Shown here: positions 34,286-43,094 of the stretch, piece by piece
Numbering within the stretch: position 1 is the first letter of the stretch
Layout: each line of letters opens with the position of its first letter
Origin: Opitutaceae bacterium EW11
GTDB lineage: Bacteria; Verrucomicrobiota; Verrucomicrobiia; Opitutales; Opitutaceae
Assembly (NCBI GenBank): GCA_003054665.1
Contig: QAYY01000011.1
Coordinates: 36,654-100,653, forward strand
Reading direction: 5' to 3'
DNA: 64,000 nucleotides
Made by a program: the position numbers and the translations under genes
The notes under the pieces: model-generated
Databases searched by the model: none
Told to the model about the DNA's origin: nothing
What the model saw: only the letters and a program-made list of their open reading frames with translations

Positions 34286-36469
34286 TCAGGAACTGACCTT
34301 CTCGGATTGGTATGACTTGTAGTAATCCGACTCGTACGAACCGTAGCCGTCGTATCCGTAGTTCCGAACCGACGATGACGGCACGCAGTTGAGCACCACG
34401 CCGAGTACGTGGATTCCCGACTCGGCGAATTTGTGCAGCGTTTTCTTGATCAGAGCCTTTCGGACCGTCTTGAAACGGCAGACGTAAACCATCTCCGAGC
34501 AGAAGCGGGAGAGCAGCAGCGCATCGGGGAAGACTGCGGACGGCGGAGTGTCGATGACGATGATGTCGTAGTGCTTGGACAGCTTGTTGAAGAGATCGCA
34601 GCTTGCGATCTGGTCGATGACCTCGGTCGGATTCTTGATCGCATCGCCGGCCGGGAGCAGATCGAACGCGGGCCCGATGTTCATGATGCCCATCTTGTGG
34701 GCATCGATCTGCACGTCGGGACGATGGGCGTTCTCTCGCAGCCAGGGAAGGAGGCCAACGCCAGCCGTTGCGCCGAAGTAGCGCCGAAGCGTGGGGCGCC
34801 GAAAATCGCAGTCGACCAGAAGCGTGCGGCGTCCGTGGGCGGCAAAAACCGCAGCAAGATTGCTCGCCGTGAGGCTCTTGCCTTCGCTCGGAACGCTGCT
34901 GGTGACGAGCAGACGTTTCGGGAACGGCACGACCGAGCGGATCTCGATTTCGCTGAAGACGCCGCGATATGCCTCGGAGAGGGAATCGTCTTTACCCAGG
35001 CGGAAGACATTCGGGCGCTCCGTCTCGCTCAGCTTCTTCATGGTCTTGATCCCGCCCAAGAGGACCTGCTCGAGGCCCGCTTCGACATCCGAGGGCGACT
35101 TCACCCGCGTATCCAGAAGGCCAAGACCAAGGGGAATTCCGAACAAGAGGAAAAGGCCGAGCGCGGAAGCCTGGAGGGCGGTGTCCTTGGGTGTGCCGTT
35201 CGCAGGGACGCTCGGTACGTTGGCGCGGTCCAAGATTCGGATGTTCACGTTCTCGAGCCGGCTGACGATCGTGGCTTCTTGAAGCCGGCCTTCGATGCTG
35301 TTGAGCGCTTGATTCTTCCGGTTGTAGTCGTCTTCCAGGAACTTGTAGCGGTCGGTGGCGCGATCGAGTTCCTGGAGTCGCTTCTCAGCATCCGCGAAAT
35401 CCTGCCGGAGTCTCTTCTCGTGCTGACCTGCGACTTCGTACCGGCTGCGAAGCTCTGCAATTGCCAGCTCGATGTTCGCCTGGAGCCGTTTCTCCGTATT
35501 TTCGGTCGCCAGCGCGTTCTCCTTCATCTTCGGGAACTCGTCTAGGTATGTCTCGCTGAGCATCCGGCGCTCGGCTTTGAGATTTTCAAGTTCCCCGCGC
35601 AACGCCCCAACCCCGCCGAAGCTGGCGATCTGAGGAATCTCCATCAGGTCGCGGTTGTTCTTCTGGTACGTCTCTATGGTCTCGAGAATCGTGCGGAGAT
35701 TCGTCTGTTCGAGCTCGATTCCGACCAGCGACTGTCCGAGTTGGACTACCTTTTGGGCGATGACGCCTTTGTTCTCACCCACGGATGCCATGTTGTGACG
35801 TTCACGAAATTCCTGGAGTTCGCGGGTTGCCGCCTCCAGCTGTGAGCGTGTTTCTTCGGCCTGATTCCGCAGCCAGAGAATGGCTGAAGTCGTGCCCGAC
35901 ATCGCCTCATCGAGCATGAAATCAATGTATTTTCGGGCAAACCGGTTGGCGATCAACGCGGCGGCTTCTGGATCACGGTGATAAGCGCCGATCCGGACGA
36001 TCGTGGTGGCTTTGTCGTCCCGAATCTGAATCGCCGAGCGAACGATGTTTCGGACACTTGGAACTGGAGCGTTCGCGTTCTGCGGATCTCTGTAAGGGTT
36101 CTGGATCATCTCGATCTCTTTGGGCGAGAACGACTGCTGGACGTAGTCCAGGAACGTTTCGCTCCGCAGACGGGCGAGATGGGTGTGGAGATCGAGAGAC
36201 GACGAAGTCGTGGTGTCCACGACTTCGGTGATGTTCAGCACCTTCTTCTCTTTCGGTTCGAAGAGGAGCTGCACCTCTGTCCAGTAGACCGGGTCCTGTT
36301 TCGGCTGGGCGAGCACGAACGCCACCGCCCCCAAGGCGCCGGCGATCAAACCGATCCACCAGCGCTCCAAGAACATGTTGAGAAGGCTGCGCGGAGAGAA
36401 ATTGAAGCCCTTGGTGGGTGATTGTGCCTCGTTGCGCTTCGAGGGTGTGGTCTTGGATGCTTTAGCCAT
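34286..36469 (-). CDS. Polysaccharide co-polymerase with BY-kinase domain (Wzc-like)
   Basis: A 727-residue inner-membrane protein that controls chain length and export in Wzc-type systems. Transmembrane segment 1 is at about 37-54, a long coiled-coil periplasmic part at ~190-400, and TM2 at ~433-452. The cytoplasmic tyrosine kinase has Walker A TSSVPSEGKS (523-532), Walker A' LVDCD (551-555) and Walker B IIVID (636-640). The C-terminal tail carries seven tyrosines at 704, 706, 709, 712, 716, 717 and 720, the probable autophosphorylation cluster. The gene follows the Wza-like gene by 29 bp. Having kinase and co-polymerase in one chain is the proteobacterial arrangement. Confidence 0.95.
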   Translation of the reverse strand: MAKASKTTPSKRNEAQSPTKGFNFSPRSLLNMFLERWWIGLIAGALGAVAFVLAQPKQDPVYWTEVQLLFEPKEKKVLNITEVVDTTTSSSLDLHTHLARLRSETFLDYVQQSFSPKEIEMIQNPYRDPQNANAPVPSVRNIVRSAIQIRDDKATTIVRIGAYHRDPEAAALIANRFARKYIDFMLDEAMSGTTSAILWLRNQAEETRSQLEAATRELQEFRERHNMASVGENKGVIAQKVVQLGQSLVGIELEQTNLRTILETIETYQKNNRDLMEIPQIASFGGVGALRGELENLKAERRMLSETYLDEFPKMKENALATENTEKRLQANIELAIAELRSRYEVAGQHEKRLRQDFADAEKRLQELDRATDRYKFLEDDYNRKNQALNSIEGRLQEATIVSRLENVNIRILDRANVPSVPANGTPKDTALQASALGLFLLFGIPLGLGLLDTRVKSPSDVEAGLEQVLLGGIKTMKKLSETERPNVFRLGKDDSLSEAYRGVFSEIEIRSVVPFPKRLLVTSSVPSEGKSLTASNLAAVFAAHGRRTLLVDCDFRRPTLRRYFGATAGVGLLPWLRENAHRPDVQIDAHKMGIMNIGPAFDLLPAGDAIKNPTEVIDQIASCDLFNKLSKHYDIIVIDTPPSAVFPDALLLSRFCSEMVYVCRFKTVRKALIKKTLHKFAESGIHVLGVVLNCVPSSSVRNYGYDGYGSYESDYYKSYQSEKVSS

Positions 36470-36498
36470 AACGCCTGGATGAGGTGGGTTTTAGTTAG

Positions 36499-37203
36499 TT
36501 ACCACAGCCGCTCGGGGACAAAGATGCGGTCACCAGGGTAAATAAGAAAGCTTCGGGGACTATTCCGATCGCCACGTCGTGGATTAAGCATCGATTCAAC
36601 ATCGACCGTGATGACCTTCTCCTCACCGGAGTCTAGAGTACGAGTGACTTTTACCTCGTCGGATTTCGCGGTCGGGCGAAAGCCGCCCATTCCAAGGATC
36701 ACGTCGACGATCTCGACGCTCGAGGACTCCTTAGGCATGCGGTACTTTCCCGTGGATCCTACAGCACCGGCAACCGATACTTCCCGCGAGGCATAGTCCC
36801 GAACCGAAATGGTCACCATCGGCTTCCGAAGGAGTTTCTTTTCGACCAGCAACTTTTCCAGATAGGTCTCTGCTTCGCGTACGGTCCGATCTGCGATTTG
36901 GATGTCGCCGGCATAAGGTATCCGGATGATGCCGCGATTATCGATCCGCTGGGCAGTTGAGAGTGCTCCCTCGTTGAAAATATTCACGGCGATCTCGTCG
37001 CCACGAGAAAGACGGTAAGCCGGATCGGTGATCGGCTCATTTGCCCCGATCACCGTATCTTGGCTCGTTGAGGTGGATGAGTTTCCAGCCGATCCACTTC
37101 TGCCTTTCTGGGGTTCGTTGCCGGCGCCATAGGCGCACGCGCCGAGCAAGCAGCAAACCAAAATGCCGCTGGCAGTGTGGCGAGACAAGCTGCTGTGTTT
37201 CAT
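36499..37203 (-). CDS. Polysaccharide export lipoprotein (Wza-like, Poly_export/SLBB)
   Basis: A 234-residue lipoprotein. Residues 1-22 form a lipoprotein signal with lipobox LGAC, so Cys23 would be acylated. AYRLSRGDEIAVNIF begins the Poly_export domain (about 62-145), followed by an SLBB domain (about 150-225, VSVAGAVGSTGKYRMP) and the end PGDRIFVPERLW. It is shorter than E. coli Wza (about 380 residues), with a single SLBB repeat and no C-terminal helix for the outer-membrane barrel. This probably explains why a separate beta-barrel protein is encoded next to it. The ATG at 37203 is chosen over 37233 because the signal peptide starts there. Confidence 0.92.
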   Translation of the reverse strand: MKHSSLSRHTASGILVCCLLGACAYGAGNEPQKGRSGSAGNSSTSTSQDTVIGANEPITDPAYRLSRGDEIAVNIFNEGALSTAQRIDNRGIIRIPYAGDIQIADRTVREAETYLEKLLVEKKLLRKPMVTISVRDYASREVSVAGAVGSTGKYRMPKESSSVEIVDVILGMGGFRPTAKSDEVKVTRTLDSGEEKVITVDVESMLNPRRGDRNSPRSFLIYPGDRIFVPERLW

Positions 37204-37248
37204 AGATTTGCTGTGAACCCCTGCTGGACCCATGGATCGTGAATTCGG

Positions 37249-38571
37249 TTAGAATACGTTCGTCACAAAAACGCTGATCACGTGACGCGAAAAGTCCTGA
37301 GCGTGTAACCGGTTGATTGGAAGGTAGATTGGGTTGCCGCGACCATTGTTGTCTTCGTAGGAATACGAAGCTCCGGCGCTCCAATACTTCGTGATCGCGT
37401 ATCGACCATCGAGGCTGGCGTTGAACGTGTCATCCTTACGATCAATCCCGCGATAGTTGCGCCAGATATACCCGACGCGCCCATTCAGAGTCGTGAAGTT
37501 GCCCACGCTTTGTGCCACGGCGAAACTCACACGGGTGTTCTCCACAGACAGGTCGTTCGGGCTCAGATCCACCGAACGGCTGGCATTAAGCGTTAGTTTT
37601 GTGCGTTCGCGTGCCTGCCAGGAGACGTTCATATCGCCCGTCAACGTCTTCTGGCCAAGGTCGTTGATGCCGGGATTCCTCGCTTCCTGGTACGTTAACG
37701 AAGCAGAGCTTTCGACCTTGGGGAAACGGGACGGCGGGAGAAATGGACCACGCAGGCCGAGGGAGAAGAAGCTACCTTTCTGTTTCGTCTGCCCATCAAT
37801 GCTTTCCTGCGCTGACCGATTGAGGATGCGGTAGCCGTAGGTCGCCTCGCCCACGAGCTTTCCGACAATGGGACGAGAGAGGGTCGCCGACAGGGAGTTG
37901 GCCTCTTGGTCCAGCTTCGCTGCCAGCGTATTCACGCCGGAGCTGGTGGTGCGGTCATAGCCGTGCGTTAGCCGGAGCGAGGTTTCACCCAGAAAGTCGC
38001 GGTACTGGAAAGAGAACTGATTCCCGTAGAGCTCCTGGTCGCTGTAGAGCTTTCGATTGCTTCGGTTGTAGTTGAAGCTCTCGATCAGTGACGTCTTCAG
38101 CCCGAGTTCATAGGAGAGGCTAAGGGCCCCGCCAAAACTCTTTGTCGGGATGCGGTCCATCACATCGTAATCGATGACAGTGGATTCGTTGTAAGAAAGA
38201 TTTACGCTTCCGGAGAGGCGAGACCCCTCGACGACCGGCAGGCTCGAGCGAAGACCCGCGTTGAAGTTCTCGGTATCGTACTCCGTGTTCCGATCGTAAC
38301 GGAATATCGAAACGCCACCGAAAGCCTCCAGTTCGGCCAACCCTGCTTTGCGGGTGTAGCGGAGTTCCGGATTTAACGTGAGATAATAGTCGTCCTTGCT
38401 GGATAGGTTGCGCGTCCCAATAAAGTAGGAGTCGTAGGTACCCGTTGCTTGGGTTTCCAGCGTGACCGCACCGCGCGCCACTTCCGCGAAACCAAAGCAA
38501 TCGACGGTCGAAGCCATCGCGAGGGCTGCCACGAAAGCCGACGAGTAGACGAAGCGTAGGGGAGTGTTCAT
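37249..38571 (-). CDS. Outer-membrane beta-barrel protein of the exopolysaccharide locus
   Basis: A 440-residue protein with an N-terminal signal segment (about residues 1-30) and alternating beta-strand pattern throughout, ending in a strand with a C-terminal Phe (ISVFVTNVF), the usual signature for BAM-dependent barrel insertion. Repeating features such as RYTRKAGLAELEAFGG, SGSVNLSYNEST and AGASYSYEDNN are typical of barrels in exosortase-linked polysaccharide loci (BBP2/EpsL-like groups). It likely forms the outer-membrane pore that works with the short Wza-like protein, 45 bp downstream. The ATG at 38571 gives the best signal peptide. Confidence 0.82.
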   Translation of the reverse strand: MNTPLRFVYSSAFVAALAMASTVDCFGFAEVARGAVTLETQATGTYDSYFIGTRNLSSKDDYYLTLNPELRYTRKAGLAELEAFGGVSIFRYDRNTEYDTENFNAGLRSSLPVVEGSRLSGSVNLSYNESTVIDYDVMDRIPTKSFGGALSLSYELGLKTSLIESFNYNRSNRKLYSDQELYGNQFSFQYRDFLGETSLRLTHGYDRTTSSGVNTLAAKLDQEANSLSATLSRPIVGKLVGEATYGYRILNRSAQESIDGQTKQKGSFFSLGLRGPFLPPSRFPKVESSASLTYQEARNPGINDLGQKTLTGDMNVSWQARERTKLTLNASRSVDLSPNDLSVENTRVSFAVAQSVGNFTTLNGRVGYIWRNYRGIDRKDDTFNASLDGRYAITKYWSAGASYSYEDNNGRGNPIYLPINRLHAQDFSRHVISVFVTNVF

Positions 38572-38920
38572 GGCAGGTGAGTGATGGGCTGCTATTTTCC
38601 GGCGGTTTACGATAAGCGCAGATTGCGATTCAATTTCAGTTGCTAATGCCATGGTGAAGAGGAGACGACGATTATTTTCCTAACCTACTTAACCCGCTTT
38701 AATCCAGCAGCTGTGAGCATCTTACCGAGCCACGACTGAGAGAGCGAAGCGGCGTCCGACAACGTCTCAACCAAAGCGTTGCAGGCTATTCTGCCCGGTT
38801 CTGCATGCTGCCCGAGGTGTGACGGATACCATGCTCCACATCCCAATCGCAGGCCGCGTATTACGTTCGCCTGCCAAGCTGCCGATGATGCAGGATGCGA
38901 TGATATCGACTGCAACTGAC
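38572..38920. other. Intergenic region of 349 bp inside the locus, no gene recognised
   Basis: The gap separates the TPR gene from the barrel gene, while other gaps in this part of the locus are 4 to 45 bp. No convincing ORF, terminator hairpin or known promoter could be read. Part of it (38670-38700) is locally AT-rich. It may hold a promoter or a processing site. Confidence 0.45.
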
Positions 38921-41512
38921 TTACGAGTCCTTTGTTCTTATTGTTTTAGCGATGGAGTCGGCCAGCGCTGCCTCTTCGGGGAGTGCGCTCGAAGTGTCGA
39001 ATTCGCCAAGTAAGGTCTGTGCCTCCTTTAGTTGGTTCTGTTGAGCGGCCAGCGCTGCCTTGACGAGGCTCAGCTGGAGCGGACCGCGTTCCTTGCCACC
39101 TGACAGCTTGTCGACGAGTTGGACGGCATCGCCGGTGCGGGACTGCTTGTAGAGAGAGAATGCATACACCTTCGTCCGAAACGCATCCGACGGGGCGGCA
39201 TCATAGGCTTCCTTGGCCAGCACGTACGCGCGTGAGACGTTGGTGTTGGTGAGCAAGCTGAAGTAAGCGAAACGCGCCTTGGCATCGTCGTCGTTTGGAC
39301 CGGCGTCCACCCGTAGTTGGTACACGCGCGCCAGGTCCGCCGTCTGGTTGTTCTTCGTGTAATGCTCGATCAACTCGGCGAACGCCTTGGTGTCGCCAGG
39401 GTCGCGCTGATAGATCCTGCTCAGAAGCTCGATATACTCCTGGTTCCATCCCCAACGGTGAGCCAGCTCGGCCAGGGCGCTGAAGTTGGCCGCGCGAGTC
39501 CCGGCGGAGGCGACAGCGATCCTCCACGTGTTGTCGGCTTCACTGGGACGTCCTTGTTGACGCTGGGCGTAGGCGAGGATCGCCTGCCTCAGGAAATCGC
39601 GATTCGCCCAGTTCCCTGTCTGAACCGACGCCTGGAGGTTTTTGTAGTCGTCGGACGCGTACAGGGATTCAGCTAGCTCCATTTCCACCGTCGGTTTCTC
39701 GGCGAGAGCCGGAGGTAGGATGCGCAGCCAGCTCTTGCGATCGGGGGAGGCGGAATTGGCGGAAGTCAAAGCCGCCAGTCGGGCCGCGCTTCCTTGTTCG
39801 CGGCGCGCTTTCTCGACGGACGCCATCGCGTCGGTCAGCAGGCGTCGTTCTTCGGGCAGGAAACCGTCGACCTTGAGAGGCATTGCCATGCTGGCGCCTT
39901 CGTCAAAGCGCCCGGTGGCAATGAGAATAATCGATTGGAGCATGATGCGCTCGGGTACGGTGAGCGCAGCCACTCCCATCCCTTGCATGATATCCAGCGC
40001 CTCTTGGTATTTGCCTTGGCGGTACAAAGACAGCGCCTCCGTCGTGGCGTAGAACGCATTCTTGGGATTGGACTGGTACGCCTCATGGGCAGAGCGGTAA
40101 GCCCGGTCGGTGTTGATGCCGAGGAGCATGCTCGTGTAGGCATAGTTGTTCTTGGAGTCCGTATCGTTGGGGTCGGCTTCCACGATGCGGGCAAAAATGC
40201 GGTTCAGCCCAGCCGTGTTGCCTCGGCTGCGTTCCCAAACGATAAGCTGGTTGCGTATGCTGTGGTTGTTCGGCTCGAGCATGAACCTTTTCCACAGAAG
40301 ATCGAAGCGTTGCTCCTGCCAGTTCCAGCTCGTGACCTGGGCCAAGAGGGTTTGAAGCCGGCGCAGGTTGTTGCCGACCTCAATTACCGCCAGCTTCCAG
40401 GCTTCGTTGAATTCACGGTCGCGTCCGGCGACACGGTAGCAGTAGGCGAGGAGAGCGTATCGGGCGTATTCGTTCTCGGTCCATTTTGCCGCTCGGAGGT
40501 AATCTTCCAGCGCCTGCCAATCTTTCTGGATCAGCAGCGAATAGGCATAGGTGACCTGCACCCCCTCGGACTCCTTGGTCTTCTTGTCGAGCGTATCGAT
40601 CCACTTCCGGGTATCGGCCGCCATGTCATTCCCAATCAGATAGTTCGTCAGGATGATCACCTTCTGCGGGTCAGTCGCGAAGCGCTGCTCGAGCTGAGCG
40701 AGATAGACCTTGAAGCGGCTCGGCGCGAAGCGGCGGTATGCCTCGGCGACCAGCACATCGTTGGTGGCGACGTCGTCTGCCGATCCCGCCAACTGATCGG
40801 CCAGGTCCAGCGACTCGCTGCTGTTCTGGGCCTGCAGTGAGTCGGAGAGCAGAAGCGCCAAGGCACGGGATCGAAGTGCGGGATCCGTGGCCAGATTGCG
40901 AATTTCGGCGCGGATGGAGGGCTTGTTCTCCGCCACACCTTCCAGGAGCCGCAGCTGGGCTAGTTCAAACCGAGCATTGTTGTTGCTCGGCTGAAGACTG
41001 ACCAAGCTCATCAGGTAATATTTGGCCTTCGTGGCGTTGCCGGTGCGTCGCGCCACTTGGGCCGCCAGCTCGAGAAACTCAGGAGACTTGCCTCCTTCCG
41101 CGCCGACCTTGTCGATCACTGCCTCCGCTTCGCGGAAGGCGCGGTACTTCACCGCGAGCTGGATGAACTTCAGACGATTCTCGAACGTGGGCTGAACGTT
41201 AGCGAGATGCTGTTGGTAGAAGATGACATCGGACGTGCCCTGCTTTTCGGAGATCTCCACCGCGAGGCGCCAAGCCTCGACGTTCATCTGGTTGTACTGA
41301 AGTGTCTTTCTGACGGCGAGAATGGCATTGGGGTAGTCACCCTTCTGGAAGTACTCGCGTGCGACGTTGTTTGCCCGGCGCTCGCGCCAGGATTTGAACA
41401 TCGGCTTTCCTATCCAAACCGCGCCCGCGAAACCGCCAGCTAGGACAACGACAAGTGCCGCGAGGATGACAACAATGCGTAGGTTACGATTACGAGGAAG
41501 GAGCTTGGGCAT
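38921..41512 (-). CDS. Membrane-anchored TPR-repeat protein
   Basis: An 863-residue protein with an N-terminal membrane anchor (residues 11-35) and a long run of helical TPR-like repeats facing the periplasm. Repeat marks are visible as ANNVAREYFQKGDYPNAILAVRK, ALSLYRQGKYQEALDIMQG and similar A/G-A-L patterns through to the C-terminus. TPR proteins of this kind (PrsT-like) are regular partners of exosortase and polysaccharide genes and are thought to scaffold the export machinery or the transferases. It starts 4 bp after the exosortase gene stop. No PEP-CTERM signal is present. Confidence 0.85.
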   Translation of the reverse strand: MPKLLPRNRNLRIVVILAALVVVLAGGFAGAVWIGKPMFKSWRERRANNVAREYFQKGDYPNAILAVRKTLQYNQMNVEAWRLAVEISEKQGTSDVIFYQQHLANVQPTFENRLKFIQLAVKYRAFREAEAVIDKVGAEGGKSPEFLELAAQVARRTGNATKAKYYLMSLVSLQPSNNNARFELAQLRLLEGVAENKPSIRAEIRNLATDPALRSRALALLLSDSLQAQNSSESLDLADQLAGSADDVATNDVLVAEAYRRFAPSRFKVYLAQLEQRFATDPQKVIILTNYLIGNDMAADTRKWIDTLDKKTKESEGVQVTYAYSLLIQKDWQALEDYLRAAKWTENEYARYALLAYCYRVAGRDREFNEAWKLAVIEVGNNLRRLQTLLAQVTSWNWQEQRFDLLWKRFMLEPNNHSIRNQLIVWERSRGNTAGLNRIFARIVEADPNDTDSKNNYAYTSMLLGINTDRAYRSAHEAYQSNPKNAFYATTEALSLYRQGKYQEALDIMQGMGVAALTVPERIMLQSIILIATGRFDEGASMAMPLKVDGFLPEERRLLTDAMASVEKARREQGSAARLAALTSANSASPDRKSWLRILPPALAEKPTVEMELAESLYASDDYKNLQASVQTGNWANRDFLRQAILAYAQRQQGRPSEADNTWRIAVASAGTRAANFSALAELAHRWGWNQEYIELLSRIYQRDPGDTKAFAELIEHYTKNNQTADLARVYQLRVDAGPNDDDAKARFAYFSLLTNTNVSRAYVLAKEAYDAAPSDAFRTKVYAFSLYKQSRTGDAVQLVDKLSGGKERGPLQLSLVKAALAAQQNQLKEAQTLLGEFDTSSALPEEAALADSIAKTIRTKDS

Positions 41513-41516
41513 TGGA

Positions 41517-43094
41517 TTAGCGGGCCGCGACTGGCTTCTGGGATGTGTGGACGATCTGTTTCAGCACGTTCTGCAGGGTCGTTTCTGCTTCTTCGAGAGA
41601 GGTTGAATTCAGAATCGAAATACCGAGCACCCGTTGGCCGAGGTTCCGGTGGCCGCGCTTGACCGACTCGATCCGCTCGGAGCCTTCGACCTGCCGATAC
41701 GAAATCTTCTCTCCGTCCGGGGCAGGTCGGTCTTCCAGGATTGCGTGGAATACGTACACAGGTTGGGTGCCTGATTCGAACAGGAAGGCGGTAAACGGGA
41801 TTTCGATATCGCCTGTCTTACAGAGGTAGCGGCCGAACTCGGACTTATACTGCAGCCCGGTCGCAGGCAAGCAAACGGTCGGGTAGTGCGCACCAGAGAG
41901 GAACTTGGACACCCGGCCGGGCAGCCAGCGAATGTAGTACATTTGGAAGCCGTAGCCGTCTGGAGTAACCCAGGACGCCGTCTCGGCCTCGTTGTACTTG
42001 AGAATCGCGCGGGTTCGGTCCGGGAACTCTCCTCGTTTGAAGCTCTTGGCGGTGGTTGGCCAGGCAATCGCCCATTCGCGCGGCGGCCCGAGTTTCTCCT
42101 CATGGTACCGGTACCAGGCTTCGTTTGTGACTTCAGCCGCGACCAGCGCACAGAAACCGAATGCGACGAACGCTGCCGGAAAAGGGGCTGGCGCGGCGGG
42201 GATAGCGGGCGCGTTCGGGTCCGGCAGCTTCCGCGGGCCGAGAACGCTAGCATGGAGCTTTTCGAAGCCCAGCGCCAGGACCCACAAGCTGACAAGGCAG
42301 AGCACCATCACGGCGGTGCCGATAGGATCGTGCCATTTCTCCAAAGTGTGATTCCCGTATGCGCCGCTCAAATACGTCAGCGTCATCGTGCGCCCGATAT
42401 TGAGGGCGAAGGCCACGACGAAGGAGGAAGCCATGAGGAAAATCCGCAGAACGAAATTAAGGCGGTAGAACTCGCCCAAGAAGAGCGACATCATGAACGA
42501 TGTCTGGAGAGAACGGATACCGCTGCAGGCCTCTTCGACGTTCACCCAGCTCGCTCCGATCTGGATGAGGTTACCATGCGCCATGGCTGGGGTGCCCAGC
42601 ATCGTCAGGGCCTCGGCGCTGAACTGGGTATTCCAGCGCGTGAGCGTCTGCACGAGATTCTCCTCCATCCACACGGGCCAGGGAAGGGCGGTGAAAACGA
42701 AGAAGATGGGGAACCAGAAATGCCAGAGATAGCGAAAGCGCCCCATCGCGAACAGCGCCATCGCCGAGAACGCCGCGACGAGGACCGTCAGGTCGAAATT
42801 CACCCGCACCCAGTCAGGGTTCGCCTCGTTGACGATTCGGAGAGGCGTATAGAGCAGAAGCGCTACGGCGGGAATGACCAGCCAGATAGGATGCGGCCGA
42901 TCCGCCGCCGGGGCAGGCCGATCGCGCCACCGTTCCGAGAATAAATACAAGGCGAGGAACGGGACGGCCCATCCGTACGAATAAAGCGTGTTAACGATCC
43001 ATTCCGTGTGAAGACGGTTGAAGAGCAGCAGCCAGAAGAAGCCGATCAGCGCGATGTTGAGGACCAGTATTGGGCGGAGAGAAGGGAGCTTCAT
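41517..43094 (-). CDS. Exosortase fused to an EpsI-type domain
   Basis: A 525-residue inner-membrane protein. Residues 1-285 form the exosortase part with about eight hydrophobic segments and the three catalytic residues: Cys190 in EEACSGIRS, Arg235 in LNIGRTM and His255 in EKWHDP. Exosortases cut C-terminal PEP-CTERM signals by a sortase-like transpeptidation. Residues ~310-525 form an EpsI-like (DUF3485) domain with HYPTVCLPATG (403-413), found fused to exosortases in several lineages. It heads the minus-strand locus; the PEP-CTERM protein encoded at 1748-2629 is a likely substrate. The 427-bp upstream region contains the GC-rich motif copy C and separates it from a divergent glycosyltransferase. 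Confidence 0.95.
   Translation of the reverse strand: MKLPSLRPILVLNIALIGFFWLLLFNRLHTEWIVNTLYSYGWAVPFLALYLFSERWRDRPAPAADRPHPIWLVIPAVALLLYTPLRIVNEANPDWVRVNFDLTVLVAAFSAMALFAMGRFRYLWHFWFPIFFVFTALPWPVWMEENLVQTLTRWNTQFSAEALTMLGTPAMAHGNLIQIGASWVNVEEACSGIRSLQTSFMMSLFLGEFYRLNFVLRIFLMASSFVVAFALNIGRTMTLTYLSGAYGNHTLEKWHDPIGTAVMVLCLVSLWVLALGFEKLHASVLGPRKLPDPNAPAIPAAPAPFPAAFVAFGFCALVAAEVTNEAWYRYHEEKLGPPREWAIAWPTTAKSFKRGEFPDRTRAILKYNEAETASWVTPDGYGFQMYYIRWLPGRVSKFLSGAHYPTVCLPATGLQYKSEFGRYLCKTGDIEIPFTAFLFESGTQPVYVFHAILEDRPAPDGEKISYRQVEGSERIESVKRGHRNLGQRVLGISILNSTSLEEAETTLQNVLKQIVHTSQKPVAAR

Noticed and set aside
34409-35545. Plus-strand open frame opposite the co-polymerase gene
   Set aside because: The minus strand contains all Walker motifs of a BY-kinase in frame; the plus frame has no motif.
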